Shown: positions 8,259 to 16,866 of the stretch, one piece after another
Layout: each line of letters starts with the position of its first letter
How positions within the stretch are numbered: position 1 is the stretch's first letter
DNA from: Aliitabrizicola sp041905595
GTDB taxonomy: Bacteria > Pseudomonadota > Alphaproteobacteria > Rhodobacterales > Rhodobacteraceae
DNA: 64,000 nucleotides
Assembly: GCA_041905595.1 (NCBI GenBank)
Contig: JAYRKT010000024.1
Span: 1-64,000 of the forward strand
Reading direction: 5' to 3'
The notes under the pieces: model-generated
The model's database searches: none
What the model saw: only the letters and a program-made list of their open reading frames with translations
Told to the model about the DNA's origin: nothing
Translations under genes and position numbers: made by a program

Positions 8259-10241
8259 ATGCAAGAACGGACCATCGAAGCCGGCCAGAGCGGGATCGCA
8301 TTCACTGCCCTCGACTCGTTGAGCCAAGGGATCGCCATCTTCGACTCCGATCTGCGCCTGCGGCATTGGAACAAGCGCTTCGTCGAACTCCGCGCAGTTC
8401 CGCACGATCTCGTTTATCCTGGTGCGCCCCTGCGAAACCTGGTTCGGCATTTTGCCGAGCGCGGCGAATTGGGGGCTGGCAGCCCCGACATGCTGGTTGA
8501 GTCCAACCTACCAAAGCCAGGCGCTTCCGGATCCCGCCGACTGGAGCGCGAAACCTCCGACGGGCGGCTTGTCGAAGTCCTTGAGACAGTCCTGCCCGAG
8601 GGCGGAGTGTCCCTGGTCTACACGGACCTGACCGAACAACGGCGGCGAGAGAAGGCCTTGCTGGAACTTGCCGAAGAGCGGGCTTTCGCTCTGGAAGAGA
8701 GCGAAGCAAGGCTGAAGCTCATCGCCGATGAAGTCCCCGCGGGCATCGCCCATATCGACCAACAGATGCGTTTCCTGTTCACCAACCGGCGTTTCGCGGC
8801 GGCCTATGGCCATTCGCCCGATGATCTGGTTGGCCGCAGCACGTCGGAGGTCCTTCACCCGAGGACATTGTCTGAATCCGCCCGTTTCTTCGAACAGGCA
8901 CGCCGCGGCGCCCTGGTGGATTTCGAGATGCGGGTCGAACTACCTGGCGGCATCTTCAAGGACGTCCGCACCCTGTTGCGCCCGGCCAGTCCATCCTCGG
9001 GCGAAGTGATCGGCTTCTACCTGCTGTCCATCGACGTGACCCGCCGCAAGGCAACGATGTCGGCGCTGATGGGGGCGCAGAAGATGGACGCGCTTGGGCG
9101 GATGGCCAGCGGGATCTCGCATGATTTCAACAATTTGCTTACGATCATTCTGGGGAATATCGTTCCGCTTGCCGAAAAGCTTGGTGAGGGGGAACTGGTG
9201 TCGGAATACCTGACGCCGGCAATCTCTGCGGCCCGGCGCGGTTCGTCCCTGACCCAACGTCTGCTGACGCTGGCGCGACGGGAGCAATATGCGCCGGAGG
9301 CGACCAACATTACCGGCGCAATCGACGAGATCTGTACCCTCTTGCGGTCATCCATGCCGCGGGGCCTCGATATCCGGCAGGAAAGCCGGGAGCCGGTGCC
9401 CGAAGCCCTGGTCGATCGCGCCCAGCTTGAAATGGCTTTGCTGAACCTTGCCATGAATGCCAGGGATGCGACCGGCGGAAGCGGGCATCTGTCCTTCCTT
9501 GTCGATGAATACAGGCTGCCGCCGGTCGAGGCGGAACTGCTGCATGTACCTTCGGGGCCCTACGTGCGCATCCGCGTTTCGGACGACGGAAGCGGGATGA
9601 CGGCCGAACAGACGGAGCGGATCTTCGAGCCCTTCTATACCTCGAAGGCGGCGGGCGCAGGCTCGGGCCTTGGGCTGTCGATGGTCTATGGCTTCGTGAA
9701 GCAGTCCAATGGCGCGATCTCGGTTGAATCGGCACCGGGCGAAGGAGCGACGTTCACCATCCTGTTGCCAAGCGTTGATCTGCGCGCCTTGGCTGTGGTC
9801 GAGCAGCCGCCGGAATTGCCACCCCGCGAAGAGCCGCCGGAGACTGGTAACATGCCGCTTGTCCTGCTGGTCGATGACGACCACGACGTCAGGCGCACGA
9901 TCCGCCGCCACATCGCCTCTCTTGGCTATCCGGTGATCGAGGCAGAGGATGCCGATGTCGCACTTGATTTGCTGTCACGGATCGGATTCATCGGAATCGT
10001 GCTGAGCGACATCAATATGCCGGGAGGGATGGACGGAGTCGCCCTATCGCGTCGTGTGCGCGACCAGTTTCCACAAACCGCAATGATCCTGATGAGCGGC
10101 CGGACCGAACCTGCCTGGCACCAGGATGCCGCCGAACTCAAGGTTGAAATCCTTGCCAAACCCATCCCGGACGACCTCCTCGCGCAGGCGCTGAGCCGGG
10201 CCGCGTCGGCTGCGCGGCGGGCCGCTATCGGGGCGACGTGA
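8259..10241 (+). CDS. PAS-domain hybrid sensor histidine kinase with C-terminal receiver
   Basis: Cytoplasmic hybrid kinase of 660 residues with no membrane segment. It has a PAS-7-like domain (SLSQGIAIFDSDLRLRHWNK, near residue 25), a second PAS domain (about 150-265) and a HisKA domain with the phospho-histidine in MASGISHDFNNLL (about 288). These are followed by HATPase_c (NARDAT, DDGSGM, GSGLGLSMVYG) and a receiver domain (VDDDHD, phospho-acceptor in LSDINMPG, K in LAKPIP). The ATG at 8259 is preferred, with GAGA seven bases upstream; a TTG at 8244 would add five residues. It is divergent from the acyl-CoA ligase operon and coupled to the next regulator gene, so it probably controls that operon in response to a cytoplasmic ligand or redox cue. 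Confidence 0.9.
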   Translation: MQERTIEAGQSGIAFTALDSLSQGIAIFDSDLRLRHWNKRFVELRAVPHDLVYPGAPLRNLVRHFAERGELGAGSPDMLVESNLPKPGASGSRRLERETSDGRLVEVLETVLPEGGVSLVYTDLTEQRRREKALLELAEERAFALEESEARLKLIADEVPAGIAHIDQQMRFLFTNRRFAAAYGHSPDDLVGRSTSEVLHPRTLSESARFFEQARRGALVDFEMRVELPGGIFKDVRTLLRPASPSSGEVIGFYLLSIDVTRRKATMSALMGAQKMDALGRMASGISHDFNNLLTIILGNIVPLAEKLGEGELVSEYLTPAISAARRGSSLTQRLLTLARREQYAPEATNITGAIDEICTLLRSSMPRGLDIRQESREPVPEALVDRAQLEMALLNLAMNARDATGGSGHLSFLVDEYRLPPVEAELLHVPSGPYVRIRVSDDGSGMTAEQTERIFEPFYTSKAAGAGSGLGLSMVYGFVKQSNGAISVESAPGEGATFTILLPSVDLRALAVVEQPPELPPREEPPETGNMPLVLLVDDDHDVRRTIRRHIASLGYPVIEAEDADVALDLLSRIGFIGIVLSDINMPGGMDGVALSRRVRDQFPQTAMILMSGRTEPAWHQDAAELKVEILAKPIPDDLLAQALSRAASAARRAAIGAT

Positions 10242-10242
10242 G

Positions 10243-10956
10243 ATGACGACACTTGTCTACCTGGTCGAGGACGACCCCGACATCAGCCGGTTGATCGAAC
10301 GCAGCCTGGGCCAGCAGGGCTTTACCGTGCGCTCCTTCCGGCGGATGGCCGAGTTCGAACGCGAGGTCCGTCGCCAGCTGCCGGATCTGTGCCTGATCGA
10401 CCTGTCGCTGCCGGACGGTGACGGACTGGAGCTGGTCGGCTACAACGTCCTGCCGCGAGACATCCCCCGCATAATCGTCACCGGACGCGGTTCGGTAACT
10501 GATCGCGTTGTCGGGCTGGAGATCGGGGCCGACGATTACATCGTGAAACCGTTCGAGCCGCGCGAGCTGGCCGCCCGCCTCCGTTCGGTCCTTCGCCGTA
10601 GCCGCCTCAGCCAAATTGCGGGGGAAAGCGGCCGCCGCAAGGCGGTATTCGGGGAATGGACTGCAGATCTGGGGGCGTGCCGACTGACCCAGGCATCGGG
10701 CGCGGTCCTTGAACTGAGTTCCGCCGAGACCCGGTTGCTGGAGGCTTTCCTGCGCTTCCCCGGACGGGTGCTGAGCCGATCACACCTTCTGGACGCGACC
10801 GGCGGCAATCAGGGCGAACCCTTCGACCGCAGCCTCGATGCCCGGATCAGCCGGCTTCGCAAGAAGCTCTGGGCCAGTGATCCCGATGCCGGCTTGATTC
10901 GCACGGTTTACGGCGCAGGCTACCTCTTTACCGGCGACGTGGCCTGGAGCGATTGA
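10243..10956 (+). CDS. OmpR-family response regulator
   Basis: Response regulator of 237 residues. The receiver domain has the acidic pair EDD, phospho-acceptor D53 in LIDLSLPDGDG, T80 and K102 in IVKPFEP. A winged-helix DNA-binding domain (about 135-232) has the RVLSRSHLLDAT and RSLDARISRLRKKL recognition region and ends at RTVYGAGYLFTGD. It starts one base after the kinase stop, so the two form a unit. Phosphorylation could come from the kinase histidine directly or compete with the kinase's own receiver. Confidence 0.93.
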   Translation: MTTLVYLVEDDPDISRLIERSLGQQGFTVRSFRRMAEFEREVRRQLPDLCLIDLSLPDGDGLELVGYNVLPRDIPRIIVTGRGSVTDRVVGLEIGADDYIVKPFEPRELAARLRSVLRRSRLSQIAGESGRRKAVFGEWTADLGACRLTQASGAVLELSSAETRLLEAFLRFPGRVLSRSHLLDATGGNQGEPFDRSLDARISRLRKKLWASDPDAGLIRTVYGAGYLFTGDVAWSD

Positions 10957-10969
10957 GGTCGCCCACCGC

Positions 10970-10994
10970 CGCAGGCCGGGATGTCCCGCCTGCG
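10970..10994 (+). terminator. GC-rich hairpin after response regulator
   Basis: CGCAGGCCGGGA and TCCCGCCTGCG pair around a TG loop, giving about 11 pairs with one bulge, 13 bases after the regulator stop. No T-run follows, so it may only stabilise the 3' end. A better terminator lies at 11101. Confidence 0.4.
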
Positions 10995-11100
10995 CTGGAA
11001 CCCGGAGCTTGGCGTAGCTTCTATTGGCGTTCGGCAGTGTCGACAGCGGCTCAACTCGAAGGGGGAGCCAACCGATAGCTCCTCATGGCTCGCTGTTCTG

Positions 11101-11123
11101 CGCCCGATTGCCGGGCGGTTTTT
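11101..11123 (+). terminator. Rho-independent terminator for the two-component operon
   Basis: CGCCCG-attgc-CGGGCG is a perfect 6-pair stem with a 5-base loop, followed directly by GTTTTTC. It faces the plus-strand kinase/regulator operon and abuts the stop codon of the convergent Lrp gene. Confidence 0.75.
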
Positions 11124-11590
11124 CAATCCAACACTGGCACGCCACTTTGCTTGATGCAGCGCAGCGCGAAGCTCGACCGGGAGTGGCGGATGCCCGGCAC
11201 CTTGTACAGGCGTTTGCGCAGGAACTCCTCGTATCCGCGCGTCCCCGTCACCGCGACCTTGATGATGTAGTCGTATTCCCCGGTTACCAGCCAGACCTCC
11301 ATGACCTCGGGCATATCGGCCATCTGCCGACCAAATGTTTCGAGGACGGAGTCGTCATGGTGGTCCAGCGTGACTTCGATCAACACAGTCTCCGGCAGGC
11401 CCAAACGGTCGCGGTCGAGCACCGCGGTATAGCCCTGTATATATCCCTCTTCCTCAAGCCGTCGGGTTCGCTGCCAGCAAGGGCTGGGCGACAGGCCGAT
11501 CTTTTCGGCCAGTTCCGCGTTGGTGATACGGCCATCCTTGGTCAACTCGCGCAGGATGCGGCGGTCAATGGAATCGATGGAGTAGATCAT
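11123..11590 (-). CDS. bkdR: Lrp/AsnC-family regulator, probable BkdR
   Basis: DNA-binding regulator of 155 residues. An N-terminal AsnC winged helix-turn-helix (IDRRILRELTKDGRITNAEL then GLSPSPCWQRTRRLEEEG) is followed by a C-terminal ligand-binding RAM/ACT-like domain (about 65-150). The ATG at 11588-11590 is preferred because GGTGA lies eight bases upstream; TTG 11608 and GTG 11602 are in frame. It is divergent from the branched-chain 2-oxoacid dehydrogenase operon, the same arrangement as bkdR and bkd in Pseudomonas, where the Lrp homologue activates the operon. The operon-facing gap contains an inverted repeat suited to such a regulator. Confidence 0.88.
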   Translation of the reverse strand: MIYSIDSIDRRILRELTKDGRITNAELAEKIGLSPSPCWQRTRRLEEEGYIQGYTAVLDRDRLGLPETVLIEVTLDHHDDSVLETFGRQMADMPEVMEVWLVTGEYDYIIKVAVTGTRGYEEFLRKRLYKVPGIRHSRSSFALRCIKQSGVPVLD

Positions 11591-11625
11591 TTCGACATTC
11601 ACCAGCAATGAGGCAGTTAATTTTG

Positions 11626-11675
11626 CAATATTGCCAGAAACCCGAATTATCGAAAGGAATTTCTGCGGAATATTG
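11626..11675. promoter_or_regulatory. Inverted repeat operator candidate between bkdR and the bkd operon
   Basis: Arm CAATATTGCCAGAAA (11626-11640) is the near-perfect reverse complement of TTTCTGCGGAATATTG (11660-11675). The arms are separated by 19 AT-leaning bases, and centre spacing is about 35 bases. The left arm also carries the palindrome GCAATATTGC. Lrp-family proteins bind such AT-rich inverted sites on one DNA face; use by BkdR is inferred from position. Confidence 0.55.
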
Positions 11676-11713
11676 GGTAAGCTTCATTGACACAATGGCT
11701 CGAGGAGGAGCCC

Positions 11714-11959
11714 TTGCATTACGCCGCATTTCACACAGGCGCGCCCATTGGCGCCGTAACCCGCGCCCTGGACGAACTTGCCCGGGCGGGATTCACGCTG
11801 CGTCATCTGACGGTGACGGAAGTCGAGAACGGTGCCGAAGTACGCATCGGATTCGATGGAAGCGGCACCGTCGAGGCCCAGTCCTTCGTCGCCCGACTGA
11901 ACCGGACGCCGGGCATCTATCTGATTGACGAGATTTGCGCTGAGGTGACCCGGGGATGA
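11714..11959 (+). CDS. Small ACT-domain-like protein leading the bkd operon
   Basis: Small protein of 81 residues read from a TTG that sits five bases after a perfect AGGAGG (11703-11708). The in-frame TTG at 11687 has no ribosome site. The chain (MHYAAFHTG / APIGAVTRALDELARAGF / TLRHLTVTEV / AEVRIGFDG / TVEAQSFVARLNR / IYLIDEICAEV) follows the beta-alpha-beta-beta-alpha-beta order of an ACT fold. Its G-A-V-T-R-A-L..G-F-T-L-R-H-L-T-V run resembles acetolactate synthase regulatory subunits (IlvN/IlvM). Its stop overlaps the E1-alpha start by four bases (ATGA), so the two are translationally coupled. I infer an amino-acid-sensing or complex-associated role. It is not a known subunit of the dehydrogenase. 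Confidence 0.7.
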   Translation: MHYAAFHTGAPIGAVTRALDELARAGFTLRHLTVTEVENGAEVRIGFDGSGTVEAQSFVARLNRTPGIYLIDEICAEVTRG

Positions 11960-13203
11960 CCCAGTCCGTATCGCATTCCCCCCTGCGCCTGCATTTTCCG
12001 GCACCCGCCGTCCGCCCGGGTGAAAGCCCCGATTTCTCGCAATTTCCGGTGCCCGCGGCCGGGGCCGTACGTCGTCCGCCGATCGACGCCGCACCCGAAA
12101 CGATGCGGGATCTGGCCTTCGAGATGATCCGGGTTCTCGATGACGAAGGCCGAGCAGTGGGTCCCTGGGCCGATCTGCCGGACCTGACCGAGGAGATGCG
12201 TCTGGATGGCCTGCGCCACATGTTGAAGCTGCGCGCCTACGATGCCCGCATGGTCTTGGCGCAGCGTCAGCAAAAGACAAGCTTCTACATGCAGCATCTC
12301 GGCGAAGAGGCGATCTCCTGCGCCTTCCAGCGCGCGCTGCGCCCCGGAGACATGAACTTTCCGACCTATCGCCAGGCCGGGCTGCTTATCGCGTCAGGCT
12401 ATCCGATCCAGACGATGATGTGCCAGGTTTACGGCAATGATGGTGATCCGGTGCGCGGGCGCCAGCTGCCGGTGTTCTACTCGTCGAAAGAGCACGGCTT
12501 CTTCTCGATTTCCGGCAATCTTGGCACTCAATACATTCAGGCCGTGGGCTGGGCCATGGGGTCGGCCATCGCCGGAGACAGCAAGATCGCCGCCGCCTGG
12601 ATCGGCGACGGCTCGACGGCGGAAAGCGATTTCCACGCCGCCATGGTCTTTGCTTCGACCTATCGCGCCCCGGTAATTCTGAACATCGTCAACAATCAGT
12701 GGGCGATCTCGACCTTTCAGGGAGTGGCGCGGGGCGGCGCAGGCTCCTTCGCGTCACGCGGCCATGGCTTCGGCATCCCGTCGCTCAGGGTCGATGGCAA
12801 CGACTATCTGGCGGTGCTCGCCGCAGCCCGGTGGGCAGCCGAGCGCGCCCGCGCCAATCTTGGCCCAACGCTGATCGAATATGTGACCTACCGCGCGGCG
12901 GGCCATTCGACCTCGGATGATCCTTCGGCCTACCGCCCCTCGGACGAGGGGTCGTGCTGGCCCCTGGGCGATCCCGTGATCCGGCTGAAACGCCACCTGA
13001 TCGCCGAGGGATTGTGGAGCGACGAGCGGCATGTCCAGGCCGAGGCGGAAGTGCTGGCGGAAGTCATCGCCGCGCAGAAAGAGGCCGAGGCCATCGGCAC
13101 GCTTCATTCCGGCCGTCGCCCGAGTCCGTCCGAGATGTTCGACGACGTCTATGCCGAGATGCCCCCGCATCTGCGGCGCCAACGCCAGCAGCTGGGGTTC
13201 TGA
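11956..13203 (+). CDS. bkdA1: Branched-chain 2-oxoacid dehydrogenase E1 alpha
   Basis: Thiamine-diphosphate-dependent decarboxylase subunit, 415 residues. The TPP motif runs from GDGSTAESDF (217) to NNQWAIST (246). The phosphorylation-loop region YRAAGHSTSDDPSAYR and the GEEAISCAFQRAL and TYRQAGLLIASGYP segments are typical of bacterial BCKDH E1 alpha. A long N-terminal arm (about 1-75) is also a family trait. It acts on the 2-oxoacids of valine, leucine and isoleucine together with E1 beta, E2 and E3 encoded downstream. Its start overlaps the ACT-like gene. Confidence 0.95.
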   Translation: MTQSVSHSPLRLHFPAPAVRPGESPDFSQFPVPAAGAVRRPPIDAAPETMRDLAFEMIRVLDDEGRAVGPWADLPDLTEEMRLDGLRHMLKLRAYDARMVLAQRQQKTSFYMQHLGEEAISCAFQRALRPGDMNFPTYRQAGLLIASGYPIQTMMCQVYGNDGDPVRGRQLPVFYSSKEHGFFSISGNLGTQYIQAVGWAMGSAIAGDSKIAAAWIGDGSTAESDFHAAMVFASTYRAPVILNIVNNQWAISTFQGVARGGAGSFASRGHGFGIPSLRVDGNDYLAVLAAARWAAERARANLGPTLIEYVTYRAAGHSTSDDPSAYRPSDEGSCWPLGDPVIRLKRHLIAEGLWSDERHVQAEAEVLAEVIAAQKEAEAIGTLHSGRRPSPSEMFDDVYAEMPPHLRRQRQQLGF

Positions 13204-13206
13204 GCC

Positions 13207-14223
13207 ATGCCGGGCATGACGATGATCGAATCCATCCGCGATGCGCTGGATGTCGCCCTGACCGACGATCCGAAGGTTACCGTCTTTGGCGAGGACGTCG
13301 GCTACTTCGGTGGGGTTTTCCGCTGTACCGCCGGACTGCAGAAGAAGCATGGCGTGGCGCGATGCTTCGACAGCCCGATTTCCGAACTGGGGATCGTCGG
13401 CGCGGCGGTCGGCATGGCGACCTACGGGCTGAAACCCGTGGTCGAGATCCAGTTCGCCGACTACATGTACCCAGCCTATGACCAGATCGTTTCGGAAGCG
13501 GCACGGATGCGCTTCCGCACCGCGGGGGAGTTCACCTGCCCCATGGTCATCCGCATGCCCACGGGGGGCGGAATCTTCGGCGCGCAGACCCACAGCCAGT
13601 CGCCAGAGGCGTTGTTCACCCATGTCACAGGTCTGAAGACGGTGGTGCCGTCCAACCCCTACGATGCGAAGGGCTTGCTTCTGTCGGCCATCGCCGATCC
13701 CGACCCGGTGATCTTCCTTGAACCGAAGCGGCTCTATAACGGCCCGTTCGACGGGCACCACGATCGCCCCGTCACAGCCTGGCGCAGCCATCCCTTGGGC
13801 GAAGTGCCCGAGGGACGCTATCAGCTGCCACTCGGTCAGGCGGCCATACGCCGGAGCGGCGCGGATCTGACCATCCTGACCTATGGCACGATGGTCCACG
13901 TGGCGCTCGCCGCTGTCCACGAGGCCGGGATCGACGGCGAGGTGATCGACCTGCGCACGTTGTTGCCGCTCGACCTGGATACGATTGTCGACTCGGTCCG
14001 CAAGACCCGCCGTTGCGTGGTGCTGCACGAGGCGACACTGACCTCTGGCTATGGCGCGGAACTTGCTGCCCTGGTGCAGGCCGAATGCTTCTGGCATCTC
14101 GAAGCTCCGATCGAGCGGGTGACAGGCTGGGACACGCCCTATCCCCATACCAACGAATGGGATTATTTCCCCGGCCCGGCCCGCGTGGCCGCCGCCTGCC
14201 GCCGCGTGATCGAGGTGCAATGA
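13207..14223 (+). CDS. bkdA2: Branched-chain 2-oxoacid dehydrogenase E1 beta
   Basis: Beta subunit of E1, 338 residues, starting MPGMTMIESIRDALDVALTD. The GEDVGYFGGVFRCTAGL and FDSPISELGIVGAAVGMA segments form the TPP-side interface, and EIQFADYMYPAYDQIVSEAA and GGGIFGAQTHSQSPEALFTH are classic E1 beta motifs. The C-terminal transketolase domain includes EVIDLRTLLPLD and HEATLTSGYGAEL. The gene is three bases after E1 alpha and overlaps E2. Confidence 0.95.
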   Translation: MPGMTMIESIRDALDVALTDDPKVTVFGEDVGYFGGVFRCTAGLQKKHGVARCFDSPISELGIVGAAVGMATYGLKPVVEIQFADYMYPAYDQIVSEAARMRFRTAGEFTCPMVIRMPTGGGIFGAQTHSQSPEALFTHVTGLKTVVPSNPYDAKGLLLSAIADPDPVIFLEPKRLYNGPFDGHHDRPVTAWRSHPLGEVPEGRYQLPLGQAAIRRSGADLTILTYGTMVHVALAAVHEAGIDGEVIDLRTLLPLDLDTIVDSVRKTRRCVVLHEATLTSGYGAELAALVQAECFWHLEAPIERVTGWDTPYPHTNEWDYFPGPARVAAACRRVIEVQ

Positions 14224-15473
14224 TGGGCATCCATGTCATCCGTGTTCCCGATATCGGCGAAGGTATTGCGGAAACCGAGATTGCCGAATGGCTGGTCAGG
14301 CCCGGCGATCTGGTGGCCGAGGATCAGCCAATCGCCGCGATGATGACTGACAAGGCGACGGTCGAGGTGCCCACCCCGGTCTCGGGCCGCGTCATATCGC
14401 TGGCTGCCGAGGTCGGCGAGGTTCTTGCGGTCGGCGCCGAGTTGATCCGGCTCGAGGTCGCGGGCGACGGCAATCTGGGCAAGGAGGCTGACATGACCGC
14501 ACCCTCGCCCGTGGCAGAGGCTGCCGCCAAACGCGAGCCGGTGACCGAGCAGCCCATAACCATTTCGAACTCCGGTCCGGAACCGGGCCGCTCATCGACA
14601 GCTCGATCCGGCACACCGCTGGCCGCGCCTTCCGTGCGCGCCCTTGCAAGAGATGCCGGTATCGACCTGCGTCAGGTTGCGGGGACGGGTCCCGCCGGCC
14701 GTATCCTGCGCGAGGACGTCGAAAATTTCGGTCGCTCCCCGCTTGCCCCTGCAGGCCATCGCCCCAGGGATTTTGTCGAAGAGATCAAGGTAGTCGGTCT
14801 GCGCAAGCGCATCTCGCAGCGCATGGAAGAGGCCAATCGCATTCCCCATATCACCATCGTCGAAGAGGTCGACGCGACGGCGCTGGAAACGCTGCGGCAG
14901 CGGCTGAACGACCGCGCGAAATCCCGGCCCGACAGCGTGAAGCTGACGCTTCTGCCCTTTGTCACCCGCGCGCTTGTGCTGGCGGTGGCCGATCAGCCGA
15001 TGATGAACGCGCATCACGATGCCGATGCCGGATTCGTGCGCCGCTTTGGCGGCGTTCATATCGGGATCGCGACGCAGACCCCGCAAGGTCTCGTCGTTCC
15101 CGTCCTGCGCCATGCCGAGGCCCGCGGCCTGAATGACACCGCCGCCGAAATCGTCCGTCTGGCGGACGCGGCGCGCGAGGGGCGCGCCAGCCGGGACGAG
15201 CTGTCCGGCTCGACCATCACCATCACTTCGCTCGGCACTCTGGGCGCTCTCGCCACCACGCCGATCCTCAACGCCCCCGAGGTGGCCATCGTCGGGATCA
15301 ACCGCATGGCGATGCGGCCGTTCTGGACAGGCACCGCCTTCGAGCCGCGCCGGATGATGAACATCTCCTGCAGTTTCGACCACCGGATCATCGACGGCTG
15401 GGATGCCGCTGTCTTCGTCCAGAAGATCAAGGACCTGCTGGAAACCCCTGCCCTTCTGTTCGTGGAGCCGTGA
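14220..15473 (+). CDS. bkdB: Branched-chain 2-oxoacid dehydrogenase E2 (lipoamide acyltransferase)
   Basis: Core acyltransferase, about 417 residues. It starts at one of two adjacent ATGs (14220, 14223) overlapping the E1 beta stop. A single lipoyl domain (1-80) has lipoyl lysine K45 in MMTDKATVEVP. A charged linker, a peripheral-subunit-binding domain (about 135-170, PSVRALARDAGIDLRQVAGT) and the catalytic domain follow. The catalytic HxxxDG site lies in CSFDHRIIDGWD close to the C-terminus. It transfers the isobutyryl-, isovaleryl- or 2-methylbutyryl group to CoA. Confidence 0.95.
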   Translation: MMGIHVIRVPDIGEGIAETEIAEWLVRPGDLVAEDQPIAAMMTDKATVEVPTPVSGRVISLAAEVGEVLAVGAELIRLEVAGDGNLGKEADMTAPSPVAEAAAKREPVTEQPITISNSGPEPGRSSTARSGTPLAAPSVRALARDAGIDLRQVAGTGPAGRILREDVENFGRSPLAPAGHRPRDFVEEIKVVGLRKRISQRMEEANRIPHITIVEEVDATALETLRQRLNDRAKSRPDSVKLTLLPFVTRALVLAVADQPMMNAHHDADAGFVRRFGGVHIGIATQTPQGLVVPVLRHAEARGLNDTAAEIVRLADAAREGRASRDELSGSTITITSLGTLGALATTPILNAPEVAIVGINRMAMRPFWTGTAFEPRRMMNISCSFDHRIIDGWDAAVFVQKIKDLLETPALLFVEP

Positions 15474-15474
15474 G

Positions 15475-16851
15475 ATGCGCGAGATCGCCTGCAAGCTTCT
15501 GATCCTCGGCGGCGGTCCGGGCGGTTACGTCTGCGGCATCCGGGCGGGACAGCTCGGCGTCGAGACGGTGCTGATCGAAGAGGGCGCCCTGGGCGGCACC
15601 TGCCTGACGGTCGGCTGCATTCCCTCCAAGGCGCTGATCCACGTGGCGGAGGAATTCCATCGGGTCTCCGCCCTCACTACCGCTCCCGTAGCCGGGGTGC
15701 GCGCAACGGGGGTGGACCTCGATCTTGCCGAGGCGATGGCGTGGAAGGACGGCATCGTTCGCCGGCTGAGCCACGGCGTCGAGAACCTATTGCGCAAGGC
15801 GGGGGTCAACGTGATCCGTGGCCGCGCCACCTTGCGCGACGGCAAGACGGCCCTCGTCGAAACAGCCGAGGGCACGCTCTCGATCCGGTGCGAAACTCTG
15901 GTTCTGGCAACAGGGTCCGCCCCCGTGGAGCTGCCCTCTTTGCCGTTCGGCGGTGACGTGCTGTCCTCGACGGCCGCCTTGGGTCTGACGACGCTGCCCG
16001 GCGATCTGGCAGTGGTGGGTGGCGGTTATATCGGACTCGAGCTGGGCATGGCCTTTGCAAAGATGGGTTCCAGGGTCACGGTCGTCGAAGCTGGCCCACG
16101 CATCCTGCCCAGCTGGGACGCCGAGTTGACCCAGCCCGTCCGTCAGGCGCTCGACCGATTGGGGATCACCGTGCTGACCGATGCCAGCGCTGGCAAGCAT
16201 GCCGACGGCTTTCTGCTTGTCGACCATGCGGGCACACAAGAGAAAGTCGCGGCGGAGAAGGCTCTCGTCACCGTCGGCCGCAAGCCGCGCGCTAAGGAAG
16301 CAGGGGTGGAGGGGCTCGATCTGACCATGGCCGGACCTTTCATCCGGATCGACAGGCAATGCCGCACTTCGATGACGGGCGTCTACGCCATCGGCGATGT
16401 GACCGGTGAGCCGATGCTGGCACATCGCGCCATGGCGCAGGGTGAGATGGTGGCCGAAATCGTCGCGGGCCACCGCAAGGTCTGGGACCATCGCGCCATG
16501 CCGGCCGTCTGCTTTACCGACCCCGAAGTGGTATCCGTGGGCCTCTTGCCCGCACAGGCGCCCGATGATGCCAAGGTCGCGCAATTCCCGTTCTTCGCCA
16601 ATGGAAAGGCACTCAGCGAGCACAGGACAGACGGCTTCGTCCGCGTTGTCGCCGATGCCGAGGGGCGCGAGATCCTCGGTATCCAGGCCGTGGGCGCAGG
16701 GGTTGCGGAATTTGCGGGCGAGTTCGCTCTGGCGATAGAAATGGGGGCGACGCTGGCCGACCTGGCCGCCACGATCCACGCCCATCCGACCAGGGGCGAG
16801 GCCTTTCACGAAGCGGCGCTGCGGAGCTTGGGCCGCTCGCTGCATCTGTAA
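15475..16851 (+). CDS. lpd: Dihydrolipoamide dehydrogenase (E3) of the branched-chain complex
   Basis: Flavoprotein of 458 residues that reoxidises dihydrolipoamide with NAD+. It has an FAD motif LILGGGPGGYVCGIRAGQLG, redox disulfide C43/C48 in GGTCLTVGCIPSK, an NAD motif VVGGGYIGLELGMAFAKMG and a C-terminal HPTRGEAFHEA with the catalytic His-Glu. The T in CLTVGC is usually N, a minor variation. It begins one base after E2, so this copy is dedicated to the branched-chain complex (LpdV-type). Confidence 0.95.
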   Translation: MREIACKLLILGGGPGGYVCGIRAGQLGVETVLIEEGALGGTCLTVGCIPSKALIHVAEEFHRVSALTTAPVAGVRATGVDLDLAEAMAWKDGIVRRLSHGVENLLRKAGVNVIRGRATLRDGKTALVETAEGTLSIRCETLVLATGSAPVELPSLPFGGDVLSSTAALGLTTLPGDLAVVGGGYIGLELGMAFAKMGSRVTVVEAGPRILPSWDAELTQPVRQALDRLGITVLTDASAGKHADGFLLVDHAGTQEKVAAEKALVTVGRKPRAKEAGVEGLDLTMAGPFIRIDRQCRTSMTGVYAIGDVTGEPMLAHRAMAQGEMVAEIVAGHRKVWDHRAMPAVCFTDPEVVSVGLLPAQAPDDAKVAQFPFFANGKALSEHRTDGFVRVVADAEGREILGIQAVGAGVAEFAGEFALAIEMGATLADLAATIHAHPTRGEAFHEAALRSLGRSLHL

Positions 16852-16866
16852 CTCAGGGGAGGTGAC

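Noticed and set aside
11139..11157. Possible sigma-54 promoter TGGCAC...TTTGC
   Set aside because: The GG and GC elements are one base too far apart, and the site lies inside the Lrp gene.
11687..11713. TTGACA as a -35 box, or TTG 11687 as the start of the ACT-like gene
   Set aside because: No -10 box follows at 16-18 bases, and the AGGAGG at 11703 places the start at TTG 11714.
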